From assembly GCA_964036295.1 (NCBI GenBank), contig OZ038465.1:943615-1007614 (forward strand): DNA of 64,000 nucleotides, written 5' to 3'. Below the pieces are notes generated by a model. The model saw only the letters and a list, made by a program, of their open reading frames with translations. It made no database searches and was not told the DNA's origin. A program made the translations under genes and the position numbers. Positions 51,201-62,000 of this stretch are shown here, in pieces. Within the stretch, counting starts at the first letter, position 1. Each line of letters begins with the position of its first letter. The DNA is from Plumapathes pennacea (taxonomy: Eukaryota > Cnidaria > Anthozoa > Antipatharia > Myriopathidae).

Positions 51201-51331
51201 CGGTAAAAGATGTAGTCCGATGCGAGTACGAAAGCTTCGTCGATTATAGATTTTTCGCTGGCGGAAAATATCGACGTGTCGATCGTAGGAGAGAGATCTT
51301 GAGGGTTTAGCGCAGCTGTTGCTCCGGTCAT
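48280..51331 (-). CDS. Bcl-2 family apoptosis regulator with C-terminal membrane anchor, 210 aa
   Basis: Two coding exons, 51331-50816 (172 codons, phase 0 end) and 48396-48280, join in frame to a TAA. BH1 is plain (ELFQTGINWGRIVALFTFSG, about 113-132), as is BH2 (FIADHLLPWIQENDGW-DGF, about 157-175). A BH4-like helix is AFVLASDYIFYRLSKK (33-48). A C-terminal tail anchor (KGLFAVGGFCAAGLTLLAL, 190-208) suggests the mitochondrial or ER membrane. The BH3 position (about 70-85, KVRGLATHM) lacks the usual Gly-Asp. BH4 plus a degenerate BH3 favour an anti-apoptotic member, but Bak/Bok-like activity cannot be excluded. The start is the ATG of MTGATAAL; the frame is open further upstream without another ATG. 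The intron falls within BH2 after the Trp, the conserved family position. The neighbour across the head-to-head spacer carries a BH3 motif. Confidence 0.93.
49031..49934. mobile_element. Non-autonomous DNA transposon with long TIRs and 9-bp target duplication
   Basis: Left end GGGAGCGAATTCCCACGTAA is mirrored by the right end with one 1-base gap and a few mismatches over about 70 bases, and weaker pairing extends to about 95. The direct repeat GTGTAGATG flanks it at 49022-49030 and 49935-49943. A 9-bp duplication with long inverted ends fits Mutator-like (MULE) elements. No transposase frame is present in the 904 bases. It lies in the Bcl-2 gene intron. Confidence 0.88.
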
Positions 51332-53018
51332 CTTATTGACTTGGTAGAGTACGCAGTGATCCAAGTTTTGTATTCACCAGGTTGTTTAGTTTCAAGCGAG
51401 AAGCAGGATTACAAGCAGTGGCATAGGAGGAAGGTTCAAAACTCTGTGAAGAAAAAAAAATCATTAAATAAAGCTCTGAATGCGTCAAACAAAGAGAGAC
51501 AGCACTTCCGTACTGCCTACGCATCTCGAAAAACACAAATTCAACACAACTTCGTGGCTTGAAACTTACAAAGAGGCATTCGGGAATATTCGCACAGTGA
51601 TCAAGTAGTTGCCGTGAGTGTTAAGAAAGCGGTAGGAAGAAGCTTGCTTGCAGGAATTGCGCTGTAGCGAAGGAAAAAGAGAACCAACAAACTACAAATC
51701 ACTCGCCCACACACGCAATGGCGCAGCAACAGCCAACTGAACTGATCCCTTTGAAGACAGCCGCCGCGCGCTGATTGGCTGAAGAGCACGCACATCGGCG
51801 CTCATTGGAAAAGGGGATATTTTTCATGAAAAATGATTGACAGGTGCCACCTACCTTTCAACTATCACTGAGTCATAAATATGAAAGATCGAAAGATGAT
51901 GATAACGTCATCGCAAACATTGGCAGAGCAAATTTAATTTACTGGGAAGGACTGTATTCTCTTGGATTCGTTTCGTCCGCGTCACCTCCAAGATTTTGCT
52001 TTAGCTGGCCGTGCCGTTCTTTCCCCCCATACAAAAGAAGCAGGTTTAAACTTTAAACCGGGCAAGTTTGTTGTGAAATAAATACAGGACCTTACAAAAT
52101 GTTCAGAAAACACAAAAAAAGTCCCCCAACCGTCTGGGATACAAAACTCGACGGACAAACTGAGCGGCTTCTCGAATATGAAAAACTTTTTCGACAGGGA
52201 AAGTACAATCCACATTAATTATTAACTTTGGGGCTCCATCTGTTTCAGAAAGAACAACGTGGTTTTGTTATTGTTTTGAAAAAAACCGACCCTCGGTCCA
52301 ATGCACGTGAATGCTGTCAAGGATCAAAAATAGACGACATGTGATTGGTCGAGAAGCAAGGGGCAAGAAGAGGCGCGTGATCCATTGTCTTTTAGACAAT
52401 AAGTTGCCTGTCAAATTCAGGCAATGGACCAATCAGGGAGGACCTTACAACTCACCCGAATCAACATGCCCTTGACTTGGCAAAACTTCAAACTTTCAGA
52501 GGGCGAACACGCAGTTTTTATTTTTTAGCGGGAATTTTTTGCCACCGGAGAGCCGAAACGTCAAGCAGGGCTCCATAAAGCCAGTTGGGCAGTGCTATGC
52601 CTTTCTCGCGACCATAAAAAGTGAAACATCGAAGATTTGGAAAGGTGAGGGGTCGTGTCGGTCTTTGGTTATGTTTTGAATGAGAAAATGGCGTCTTCAA
52701 GGCTGAAATCTCGAGCAACAAGTTGTTGATATCGCCAAACGCAATAAAAAGCATTTGTCTTGTGACAGTATAGGTAAAGACGTGCGAGTGTCGATGTGTT
52801 ATGAGCGCAAATCAATGGCACAGTTTTAATATAATTTTATAACGCTGCTTAAAAAGTTCTTGATTGTCGATACGTGTATACTTACATATGAGATCGAATA
52901 TCCAGCTAAGCATTGAACTGAAGGATCAAGTGTGCTCGTACTTTGTACCTGAAACCTTTTTTATTTCTCCACGAAGGTGCGTTTCATAATCACAAGCCGG
53001 ATCATTTCCACAACAGCT
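51332..53018. promoter_or_regulatory. Bidirectional spacer between Bcl-2 gene and BH3-only candidate
   Basis: 1.7 kb separates the two divergent start codons. CCAAT-type boxes appear as GATTGGCTGAA near 51771, GATTGGTCGAG near 52342 and GGACCAATCAGGG near 52427. The 5' UTRs must lie here. No transcription start is directly readable, and a shared promoter is inference. Confidence 0.5.
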
Positions 53019-53252
53019 ATGAGCAATGAGAAGAACACAGGCGAAAGCCAAATCACCAATGGAGACACATCCACAGAGCTTAGCCCTGAAATCAAAGACA
53101 TTTGCAAAGAAATTGGGAGAGTTTTGGCAAGGATTGGTGATGAACTAAACGATTCTATGACCAATAGAAGAAATGGACAGAGAAATGGAAGGTGCTATCG
53201 CACCGACTTGTTCGGCCAAAAAATCAGAACGATCTCGAACAAATTAACATGA
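53019..53252 (+). CDS. BH3-only protein candidate, 77 aa
   Basis: One short open frame starts MSNEKNTGES. Residues 32-43 read I-GRV-L-AR-I-GDE-L, filling all four hydrophobic positions and the invariant Gly-Asp (G40, D41) of a BH3 helix. They are followed by N44, as in Bim-type motifs. There is no other Bcl-2 homology region and no clear membrane segment, which is what defines a BH3-only protein. The CAG immediately before CTATG could be a splice acceptor, so a non-coding or short coding 5' exon may exist; the frame is also open from 52977 without an earlier ATG. Predicted role: binds the groove of Bcl-2 proteins such as the one encoded divergently next door, and promotes apoptosis. A 12-residue motif can arise by chance, so expression evidence matters. 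Confidence 0.7.
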   Translation: MSNEKNTGESQITNGDTSTELSPEIKDICKEIGRVLARIGDELNDSMTNRRNGQRNGRCYRTDLFGQKIRTISNKLT

Positions 53253-56200
53253 GCATGGAGACATAATGTTGGAGGGTAGGGATGGAAAACATGGCAGAGA
53301 AATATGTATATTCCTGTACAAAGCAGTTTTTCTATCGAAAGACTTATTATTTTGTACATTTGTTTGTGTTTTGCTGGAACGATTCATTTCTTCAACTTGC
53401 TGCTGGAAAAGGGATGTATAATATTACCAAACCGAAGATGTATTTGTGGAGAAGCAAGACGAAAACAGGGAAAACCGCAAAAGCTTAAAGCGCATGTAAA
53501 TATATTTTTGACAACAGTAACGATCGGCGAATAAATCAGCTGGTTAGCAATATTTGGGTTCTGCGTTGCCATGGTAATCTATTGTTAAAATGAGCTGTTG
53601 CATAACATGTGTTTGACAATGTTCCTTTGTGAGTGCCAGCGGATGAATCAGCCTTTGTCTTCACGGTTTGTGCCCCAAATCTAATTTGCGCTGCGTTATT
53701 CCACTAAATGAAGGCAAAATATAGTTCTTCGATTTGTTTTATACAGGATAATTAGTGAGGGATTGAGACCCTGAACTCTCACTTAGTCGCGCGGGTGTTT
53801 ACATAAACTTTTTTTTTTTTGACTTCATCCTTGTCATCTTTAGCAGCCATTTTATTACTGATAACCGACCGGGTCGTTATTGTCTGGCGACGCGTGCTCG
53901 GTTTTGGACACAAAACAACCCAGTGGGCACTTAGTATTCTAAGGTGGCGTTTGCGCAGGCCGCAAGTGAATTAATCTGTATGGAACTAGCGGGACAACAT
54001 GTACACAATGGAAAGTGCCTTTCTGTCTCCCACAGAGGTATTTACGTGAATCAGTGAGGTATATCAGTCATTAGGGCAAAACTGGACTGAGAAAACATAA
54101 ACAAAAACAAAGCATATCCGAAAAAAAAGAAGATATATATATATATATATATACTCTGTACATGTACGCACACACATTGGGAATTTGACCGGTCTTCTGG
54201 GAAACGAGAACGGCTTGCAAAACTTGAATTGAACCACGACATGATGATTGCGTGCACATGAAGGGTTTTTTGGGCCTTGCGTGCCGAACACAAGTTCAGG
54301 TGTCCGGGACAAAACTCCCAGGGTCACGGAACTTCTGGGCACCCCCTCGCGATTGTACATCAAAACAGCTCTGATCGAAGCAGCCGCCGCTCATTTTACA
54401 TCAAATAAGTTTCCGACCGCAACGCTGTTTTGAAGACCCCTGCTGGTTAACAGTGAGCGGGCTAAAATACAGCTGGCGTCAGCTTAATTTTATATGCATG
54501 TTTAGCTTCTTTGTTTCGTTCCTTATTCTCGTCGCTGCAGTGTCGATGTACTTATTTTTCTGGCCATCTTCTCCCTTTGGCTTCCTTAAAATCAGCTTCC
54601 CATTTTTGTGGCAGGCCGTGGTCACTTAGTCTATCTCGTGACCAAGATACAGTGTTCGCGATAAACATAATGGTTGAGAATACTGGTAAGGTCAAGTTTC
54701 TCACTCAAGTTTGAGAGAGATCACCCCCATGCTATTTTCGTATCCAAGACAATCAAATTATTAAACTCGAACACTGCCCCCCTACCTCCAGATTGTGCAG
54801 TTTTAACAACAAGAAATATTTCATGTAAAACGTAGGTGCGGATAACAACGGAGATGTTGCGTGCAACTATAAAGAAGGCAAACACTCTGAATTGAGTGCT
54901 AATGATGTTGTTTTCCATAGTGCGCATGGCGGGTCCTGCGCTGTATGTCTTTGCAATAGGTGAAGCGTCCCGCTAACATGATATCGACTAGTACTCCACA
55001 CAACAGAGTCGTATAGTATTTTTTGTTTTTTGTTTTTTTTTGTTTGTTTGCTTGTTTTTTTCACATCCAGCATCATTGTTCAAACTGTTACTAATCCTGA
55101 TCTACACATGACGAACACATGCACTCTTGCTGTCACTAAAATATAACGGAACTGGTTGTACTTCCAGTATCTTACCTCTCTCAACAATGTATTTGTAGTC
55201 AGGTATTTGACGATCCAAAATGCGTTAAAGCGGACTTCTCTATCAAGTTAAGTGCTGCTGGACACAAACGAGACTGAGAGCAGAACTCAAGTGTTGCTTT
55301 ATGTAGAGCGCTGCACGTGATCTGATCACGAGGAGTTGAAGCCGTTTTACGATACCTCGGCCAAAGGGCGTAATCCAACTACGGAAGAGTGCATGACATT
55401 CATGAGTGACTTTAAACAGATCATATGGCTCTATCACGCCATCTGGGTTTGTTTGTCATTTGGTAACGTTTTTAAAACGTCCTGATCTATTTTGGGCAGT
55501 TATCAGACAACAAGGATTGAAGAAGCTTCGCGATATTGAGATCGTTGGGGGGAAAGCAGAGTAGAAGAACTGTGTGAAGCAGGCGGGTCTGGGCGTGTGG
55601 ACTGAAAACGAGATCACTAGATCACGAACGTCAAGAGTCTTGACTTCCACTGAGATTTGTAAGATTTTCACATCTTCCGTTGTCTAAGTGTGCAGCACTA
55701 CCCTGTATGTGTCCTGGACGTAGCAGTTTCTATTCACTTATTCACCCCGGCGGCTCCACACAAATCATTCGGCATCAGGGCACGCACGTGCACAAATGGG
55801 AAATGACGCAAATCTGAGTGTTGCAAACAACACGTTGGCCACGTCCCAACTCTCTGCGGTCGGCACGGTGAGTCAGAGTTCGAAAATAGCCTGCCGCGCG
55901 TTACTGGGTCTGTGAGAGGGAGGATTTTGACGTGCCCTCTTTTGCATCACTAGAGTCCGCTCTTGCAACATCCTCTCTCGCAAAATGAATACAGAAATAT
56001 TTAGCGGAGTATTCAGAGACATAGCCTGTTTGTGCAAAGTTAAGCGTACTCTTTGGTAAACCGGCGGAGCTGCTTTGTGGCTCGAGTCGCGCCGAAAGTG
56101 TAACTCGTGACTCGTGCTTTTTTCCACCATTTTGTAACATGCAGCATTGATTCATGATCTGCGTGCTGACAACACCCACGATTCGGCTTTTGCTTTTGCA

Positions 56201-56669
56201 TGATACGACGCGTTGCTCTACTCTAATAAGAAGTATGACCTACAGGCTCTAAGTCTCGCTAAGTTTACCCAAGGGGCGGCTGATGCGGTTAAAAACCAAT
56301 AAAAAATATATCAAGGTTGATTTACACAACAGCAAAAAGCAATGATCTTGAAACAGTCTCATAAAGCCCGCCTGTGCGCCCATGGATTGTTTGATGGGTT
56401 TCAAGAAAGGAGGGGAGAGGTAAAACGCAAAATTAGAAAACTTCTGATAATTTGTGGGTTATTGATAATAAAACTTGTTCCTAATAAGTAAAAAAATTAC
56501 ATTCTGTATAACACAAGTTCCGTTTGCCACCGTGACAAGTCCTGATATTCAAGACTCACACATCCAAGCAGTTCTACACTATTCATCTTCGACTCTCCAG
56601 TGGGAGTTAATGCGCGGTACGAACTGCGCGAAAAGGTTAATCCAAAAGTCCCAAACACATCAACTGTTT
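53253..56669. other. Non-coding stretch right of the BH3-only candidate
   Basis: No gene is supported. An (AT)n run lies at 54133-54153, and a G/T-rich T-tract (TTTTTGTTTTTTG) near 55020. A frame at about 55247-55500, interrupted by one TGA, looks weakly protein-like but matches nothing I know. Confidence 0.55.
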
Positions 56670-56867
56670 TCAAGGAATGCCCAGGTGATGTCTTGGTCTT
56701 GCTTCTCGATTTTCTGTTTGTGCCTCGCGGTATTTGAGAAGCAATTTATCCCCCGCGCTACGCAATGCACGACCAACAGCTCGAGCAGTCTCGCTGGTCG
56801 AGGTTTGTTTTGGCAAACTTTGTGTTTCATGGCCAGATCCATCACCAGCTTTAATACGGGATGACAT
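56670..56867 (-). CDS. Second BH3-like small ORF, 65 aa
   Basis: A complete ATG-to-stop frame (MSSRIKAGDG ... HHLGIP). Residues 31-42 read V-GRA-L-RS-A-GDK-L: hydrophobic positions V31, L35, A38 and L42, with G39-D40, followed by a charged helix-like stretch LLKYREAQTENREA. It resembles the BH3 at 53112-53147 (GRVL / GRAL), and the two may be paralogues. The Ala at the third position and Lys after Asp make it a weaker motif. Coding status is unproven. An alternative view is a decayed duplicate of the neighbouring BH3-only gene or a chance frame. Confidence 0.42.
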   Translation of the reverse strand: MSSRIKAGDGSGHETQSLPKQTSTSETARAVGRALRSAGDKLLLKYREAQTENREARPRHHLGIP

Positions 56868-59098
56868 ATTGATGAAGTCGTCAGTGAACTCCTTTAAGGT
56901 CGGTCAGTAACTTGAAGTATTGTCTATACGTGCCGAGTCGGTGGTGCAGTGCTAAGCCGACGGATATTCTACTAAAATGCAATCAGCGACGAAAGTTCCC
57001 GCTTTAATGGAAGAGGACTGACGAGAAAGTAAACAGAATAAATGGGTGAGCACGCTGATGGAGCAAATCAGCGTGCACTGATGTGCTCACCCAATAACTT
57101 TATAAAACACCCACCTGTCAATGAGCACACCGTGATGTTTTTATATGAAGACCTTCTTCTTCCAGACAAAATAACTGAACCACACTCAGCATGCAGCGAA
57201 ATTATAGGCACTTTCTCGACGTGTAAGACAGTTCTCGGATACTAATGAATTTGCAGCTGCAACAAATTTTGCTTCAAACGAAAGCCGGCGTCGAAAACCT
57301 GGCGGCACGAATTCAGCGCGAATGAGAGCAAGCCCAGTATCGTGCACAAAGAACGCATAAGATCATACTATTGGCTTGCCGGCAAATTACAACTAGTTTG
57401 AGAAAATGCCGATGGTAACACCTCAAGAGCCTCAAAAGGACACTTTACTTAGTGATTGGGCTGAACATTGTGCTTCACAAAAAAACTCGACACAACAGCT
57501 GATGCCGGCGGGCACGACTTATTACATCATAGCAAATGATCATGTGTCAGAGGGCCCTGTCAGTTATGCAAGCGGAAAGTTTGGCATTAGTTAGATTTTT
57601 AGACTAAAATTGCAGATAATCTGCTTTTCGCGGCTGTGTAATAGAGTGTTAATGGTTTAGGACTGTAAAATCCTCTTGACCGCACTATTCGCGCGCGTGA
57701 CCATTTTCTACAACAACATTAAACTTTCATCAAACTTTCGCTTGAGTTGAAAGTTATTCCGCCATTGATGTTCATAATAGTGGACATCAAAGCAACAACC
57801 GCTTTTGGTAATTAGAATCGGCTTTTAAAAGTTTTGCCACCGGAACAAGTTCAAACACGCGCCGCGCCAAAACGAAAATTAACGACAGCATTGATACGGA
57901 CCAAACAAGAGGAAACGACTCTTTTGGTAGATGTGCTCTAAGAGCCTCAACAAAAAAAAAGAAAAACATGTTTTGTTGTTGACTGACAATACTCTATAGA
58001 ACATTTCCCTCTTTGACTCAGACCGCTCATTTGTATTCAACCTCCGAAGTTAGTTTTCAGCGATTTGAAGAGCATGTCAGTTAATAAACGCATTTTTTAA
58101 GGAAACTCCTCATTGGAAGTTATGCAAAGCGCGAATGCAAGTCAAATTTACATATTGAATGACTTGGAAAGTTTGAAGGCCATGGTCACCAGTTAATAGA
58201 TAATCAATATAAGCCCAATATCCTTAAAGAGAAAGATTCAAATCGTTATTAATGAAAAACAAACCAGGACATGAAGGCTACTTTGGAAAGACTTGTCTTT
58301 GATCCGAATCCACATTTGCCGTGTCAAGGTGAATTTTGTTGACAAGACAGCTAAATGTCCTGTAACTGATAGGTCGTGTTACTTTTAGGCAGCTATTAAG
58401 CTATTACATAACAAAAAATAGACAGTCGGAACCTCTACTGAGCCATCTGGGATTCAACGATTCGAGCTCGACATTGCTGGAAAATACTACACAGACACAA
58501 AAGCAGCAATTTACACATTAAACACAAAGCAACTTTACATTACAGTATGAAAACAAAAACGCTTAGAAACCACACGTTGTCATAAACACTCGCTCTTGTA
58601 TGTATTAGCAGTGAATTCGACCAAATTTTAGAACCTGTTTGACAAAGACGATGTCAGACGAAGAACAGCGAGGGGAAAGAAAAATTGCGCAGGCTTTGAG
58701 GAATGCAGAGACAGGCAGTTATAAATAAATTTTATATTGCAATACATATGCATGCACGGTTTATAAAAATATTGGTTCATAATACAACACTTTACAGCTG
58801 ATAGCTGGTGCATGGATGAACTTTTAAACAAGCCCTCGGATTGTCCTAAGTCTGCGGATCATAAAAGTGAACTAAATTATAAAACAATATATTAAGTATG
58901 TTCTCGGGAATACGAATTCTGTCACAATGTCAACACGCAGATGAAGTGACGCACTTTTCGAATACCAATAAATAGCTTAGCAACGGCAGTAGATTATACA
59001 CATTCCCGAGACTTTCCTGTACAAATGAAATAATACATTTACAAATTCTCTCTTCAAACTAAGATTCTTGTCATATTTTCTTCGAGACACAGATGTCG
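56868..59098. other. Spacer between BH3-like ORF and the coiled-coil gene
   Basis: No recognisable gene. Short frames at 57042-57245 and 57406-57594 match no family I know. The right end should contain the 3' UTR of the ANKRD26-like gene, but I find no AATAAA on the minus strand there. Confidence 0.55.
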
Positions 59099-62000
59099 CT
59101 ATACGAAGTAGTTTTTTCTCAACACAGACAGGTATTGTTTGGAAGAGGCGGCCAGCGGACTGTATGAACCGCTCTCCTTTTCGCTACTGCTCAGTAGAGT
59201 CGGCTTCAAATCCACGTCTGACGTTACAGGGGCTGAAACAAAGGGAGGGGAGGGAGGTTTGTAACACTTACCGCGTGGAGTCTGAGGAGAATCATGGTAG
59301 ACTATGTTAAAAAAAAAGCAAGATTTTCCGGAAAAATCACTTAAAAGTGTTTAAAATATACATTTATCAAAGCAGAGCGGCCAAACGGACTTTCAAGTCG
59401 AGCCCCAAGTTTTCGACTTGGGTCCGACTTAGGCATCGTTTGGCCACCCACTTGGCACGACTTGGTTTAACAGTGGCTCGACTTTGATCAAACTCAAATC
59501 TCATGGCAGCCAAGTTGAGCTAAGTTTTTTATTGTTTGGCCAAGTTGGTCAAGTTCATTGTTTGGTCAAGTTGAGTCAAGTTGAACCAAGTCAAGCCAAG
59601 GTGAACGAAAGGTGATTGCGTCAGCTTATTGCATTTGAATAATTTTCTTTTTGACTCGGCTCGATTTGGCCATGGGAGTATAAACGTTTCGCCACCCGCA
59701 CGCAAGTTTTGTGATTTTGTAAACTTTTGGCTTGAGTTAACTCGACTTGGAAGTCCGTTTGACCAGGTGTTGTAATTGTTTAAATAATAACCTTGACAGT
59801 GCAGGTCGATAGCTTGTGTGGATCGTGCCAAATGACATCCAAACTTTCGCCAAAGTTTTCAGTTTTTTGTTGTTGTAAGAAAATCAGCCCATGCACGTGT
59901 CTTGTTCACTCACCGGTGTCCAGGTGTCGTTTGATGCTCTTGTTCAGCTCGTTTTCCACGGCCTTCATCAACTGATCATCTCCCTGATCAAGTGCAACAA
60001 TGACAAAAAAAGAAAAAAAAAAAAAAATTACCATCGTGACTTTGTCCATCATGTAAAGCAAAATATACTGACAGCAAAATGTAAAAGAATAAACTCAGGA
60101 AACTACAGAGTTTTGATCGAAGACTAACCAAAAAGTTTGTCAGTCTAGCTTAAAATACAATGAGCCATATTGTGAGCAACAACAAAGTTTCGATCTAACC
60201 GGGACCTGATCTTAAGTTTCAAAATTTTTCCATTCGCTTTGCTATTATTAAAAACTCGCCCGCTCATTCTCTCTTTCTGGTGTTTGGTCTAAACCCAAAT
60301 GAACAATGTTCGTGTACCTTGGAGTACATTCTGTCTGGACTGGTGGCCGAGCTTTTGAATAAAGTTTCTCCTGGTTCTCCAATGAACTTGTAAGGAGTGT
60401 TGGCTGTCTGTTCTCGAACAAAGCTGTCCGACAAACCGGCTCTCCGCGAGCGCTCAAAACTGAAAAACAACGACAATCAATCAATCAAACCAACAAACAC
60501 AAACAAACAAACAAACAAACAACTAAACACTTGCAGACAATGAAATAAACCAACATACACAAGCACAGAGCAATGCAGACGACAGTGCACAATCTATTTT
60601 CAAGAGGTTATTATAGTACCACGTCTGTAACTTAAGGCTGTACAACTGAACCGAATAAACACAGCAACGTACTTTAAAACAGCCTTCGACTCAGCGACCT
60701 TCTCGTTCGCCTTCATGAGCCGATTGGTCAACTTGTCTTTGGTCTTCAACTCACTCTCGTACCAGTCCTAATGAGTGAATGAATGACAATATGGATACGA
60801 GTTATCAAGGCTCTCGCACAGAGAGCTCTGCGCATGACGTGCCACTTACTGGTGTCTGTCGAACGAACAGTGCGCAACGTGCCAAACACTTGGCATGTCA
60901 GAAATGTTTGTGGCGCCCGCAAAGGAACTGTCTGCGTGGCTTCGTGTCCGTTGTGTGTATGGCTTCGCGTGTCCGTGCGTGTTCGTTTTCGTGTTTGTGC
61001 GTATGCGTGCGCAAAATCCGAACATATGTCCCAGCACGTGCATGTGTCTGTGTGAAAACAGCTGCACGTGTGTTTGGGCGCGGGTTTCTTTTCGTGTGTC
61101 TTTGTATTCGTGTGTGTGCGTGTTCGAGTGTACGCGTGTTCGTGTGAGTAGCTCACCTTGTATCTGTCCACTTCAGTGCTGAACGTGTCTCTCTGCACCT
61201 GACTCTCGTGCAGCTTAGCGCGCATCTTAGCCAATTCCATCTGCACAAACAAACAAACAAACAAAACATAACGACAAATAAACTATCAGTGGAAGTGCAG
61301 GTGCTGAGAAGTCATCTACAACATAATACAATACAATACAGTCAACGCTCTCTTAACGGACCTATGACGGACACATAGTAGGAGCAGTTTATTCAGTCAT
61401 TAATTTACTCTAACTCAACTCTCCTTAAGACGGACACCTCCCTAAAACGGACAGTTGAAGCTAGTCCCGAGGGTGTCCACGTTAGAGGGAGTTGACTGCG
61501 ATGGGGGAGGAGTTGCCCTATCTCCCGAGCCAAAGTTCAAAAACGCCAGACAGCAACAAACTTTATTACAGGTAAGGACAAACCTTAAGACTAGAGACAG
61601 TTTGCTCGAGCTCCTTCCTTGATTTTGATTCGCCTTCTTCTCGGACCTTATCCAGTGCTTCACGTGCAAGAGCCTGTGGGTAAAATAAAAGTCAATATCT
61701 GTTTCGTTGTGTAAACCGAAAGCTAGACGTGTTTTCAAAAGCACCTGTGTATGCAATGGAACCACACCGGATAGTGTTCTTGTAAATAGTTCCAACAAAT
61801 GATTGTCAAACATTTAGAGTCAACTCTAATATACCTGCTCCTCTAAATGGGCATTCACTTCTTCCAACTTCCGATTTAGCTCGAACCGGGACTAGTGGAA
61901 TAAAAGATCATGCATGTTAGGAGTGGACCAGAAGAGAAGCAGCGTCACAGCTACTACAGTGAAACGAGAAGCATCAACAACAAGATCGGGAACTCGGGCC

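Noticed and set aside
55247..55500. Protein-like plus-strand frame with one internal TGA (VERCT, then SDHEELKPFYDTS)
   Set aside because: No family match, interrupted, and too short to call a pseudogene.
55901..56179. 92-codon minus-strand frame below the second BH3-like ORF
   Set aside because: No motif, and no donor in the BH3-like ORF to join it; probably chance.
60746..61264. 172-codon minus-strand frame rich in Thr/Arg/His
   Set aside because: Contains the true coiled-coil exon 61240-61157; the remainder is GT-rich intron read in frame.
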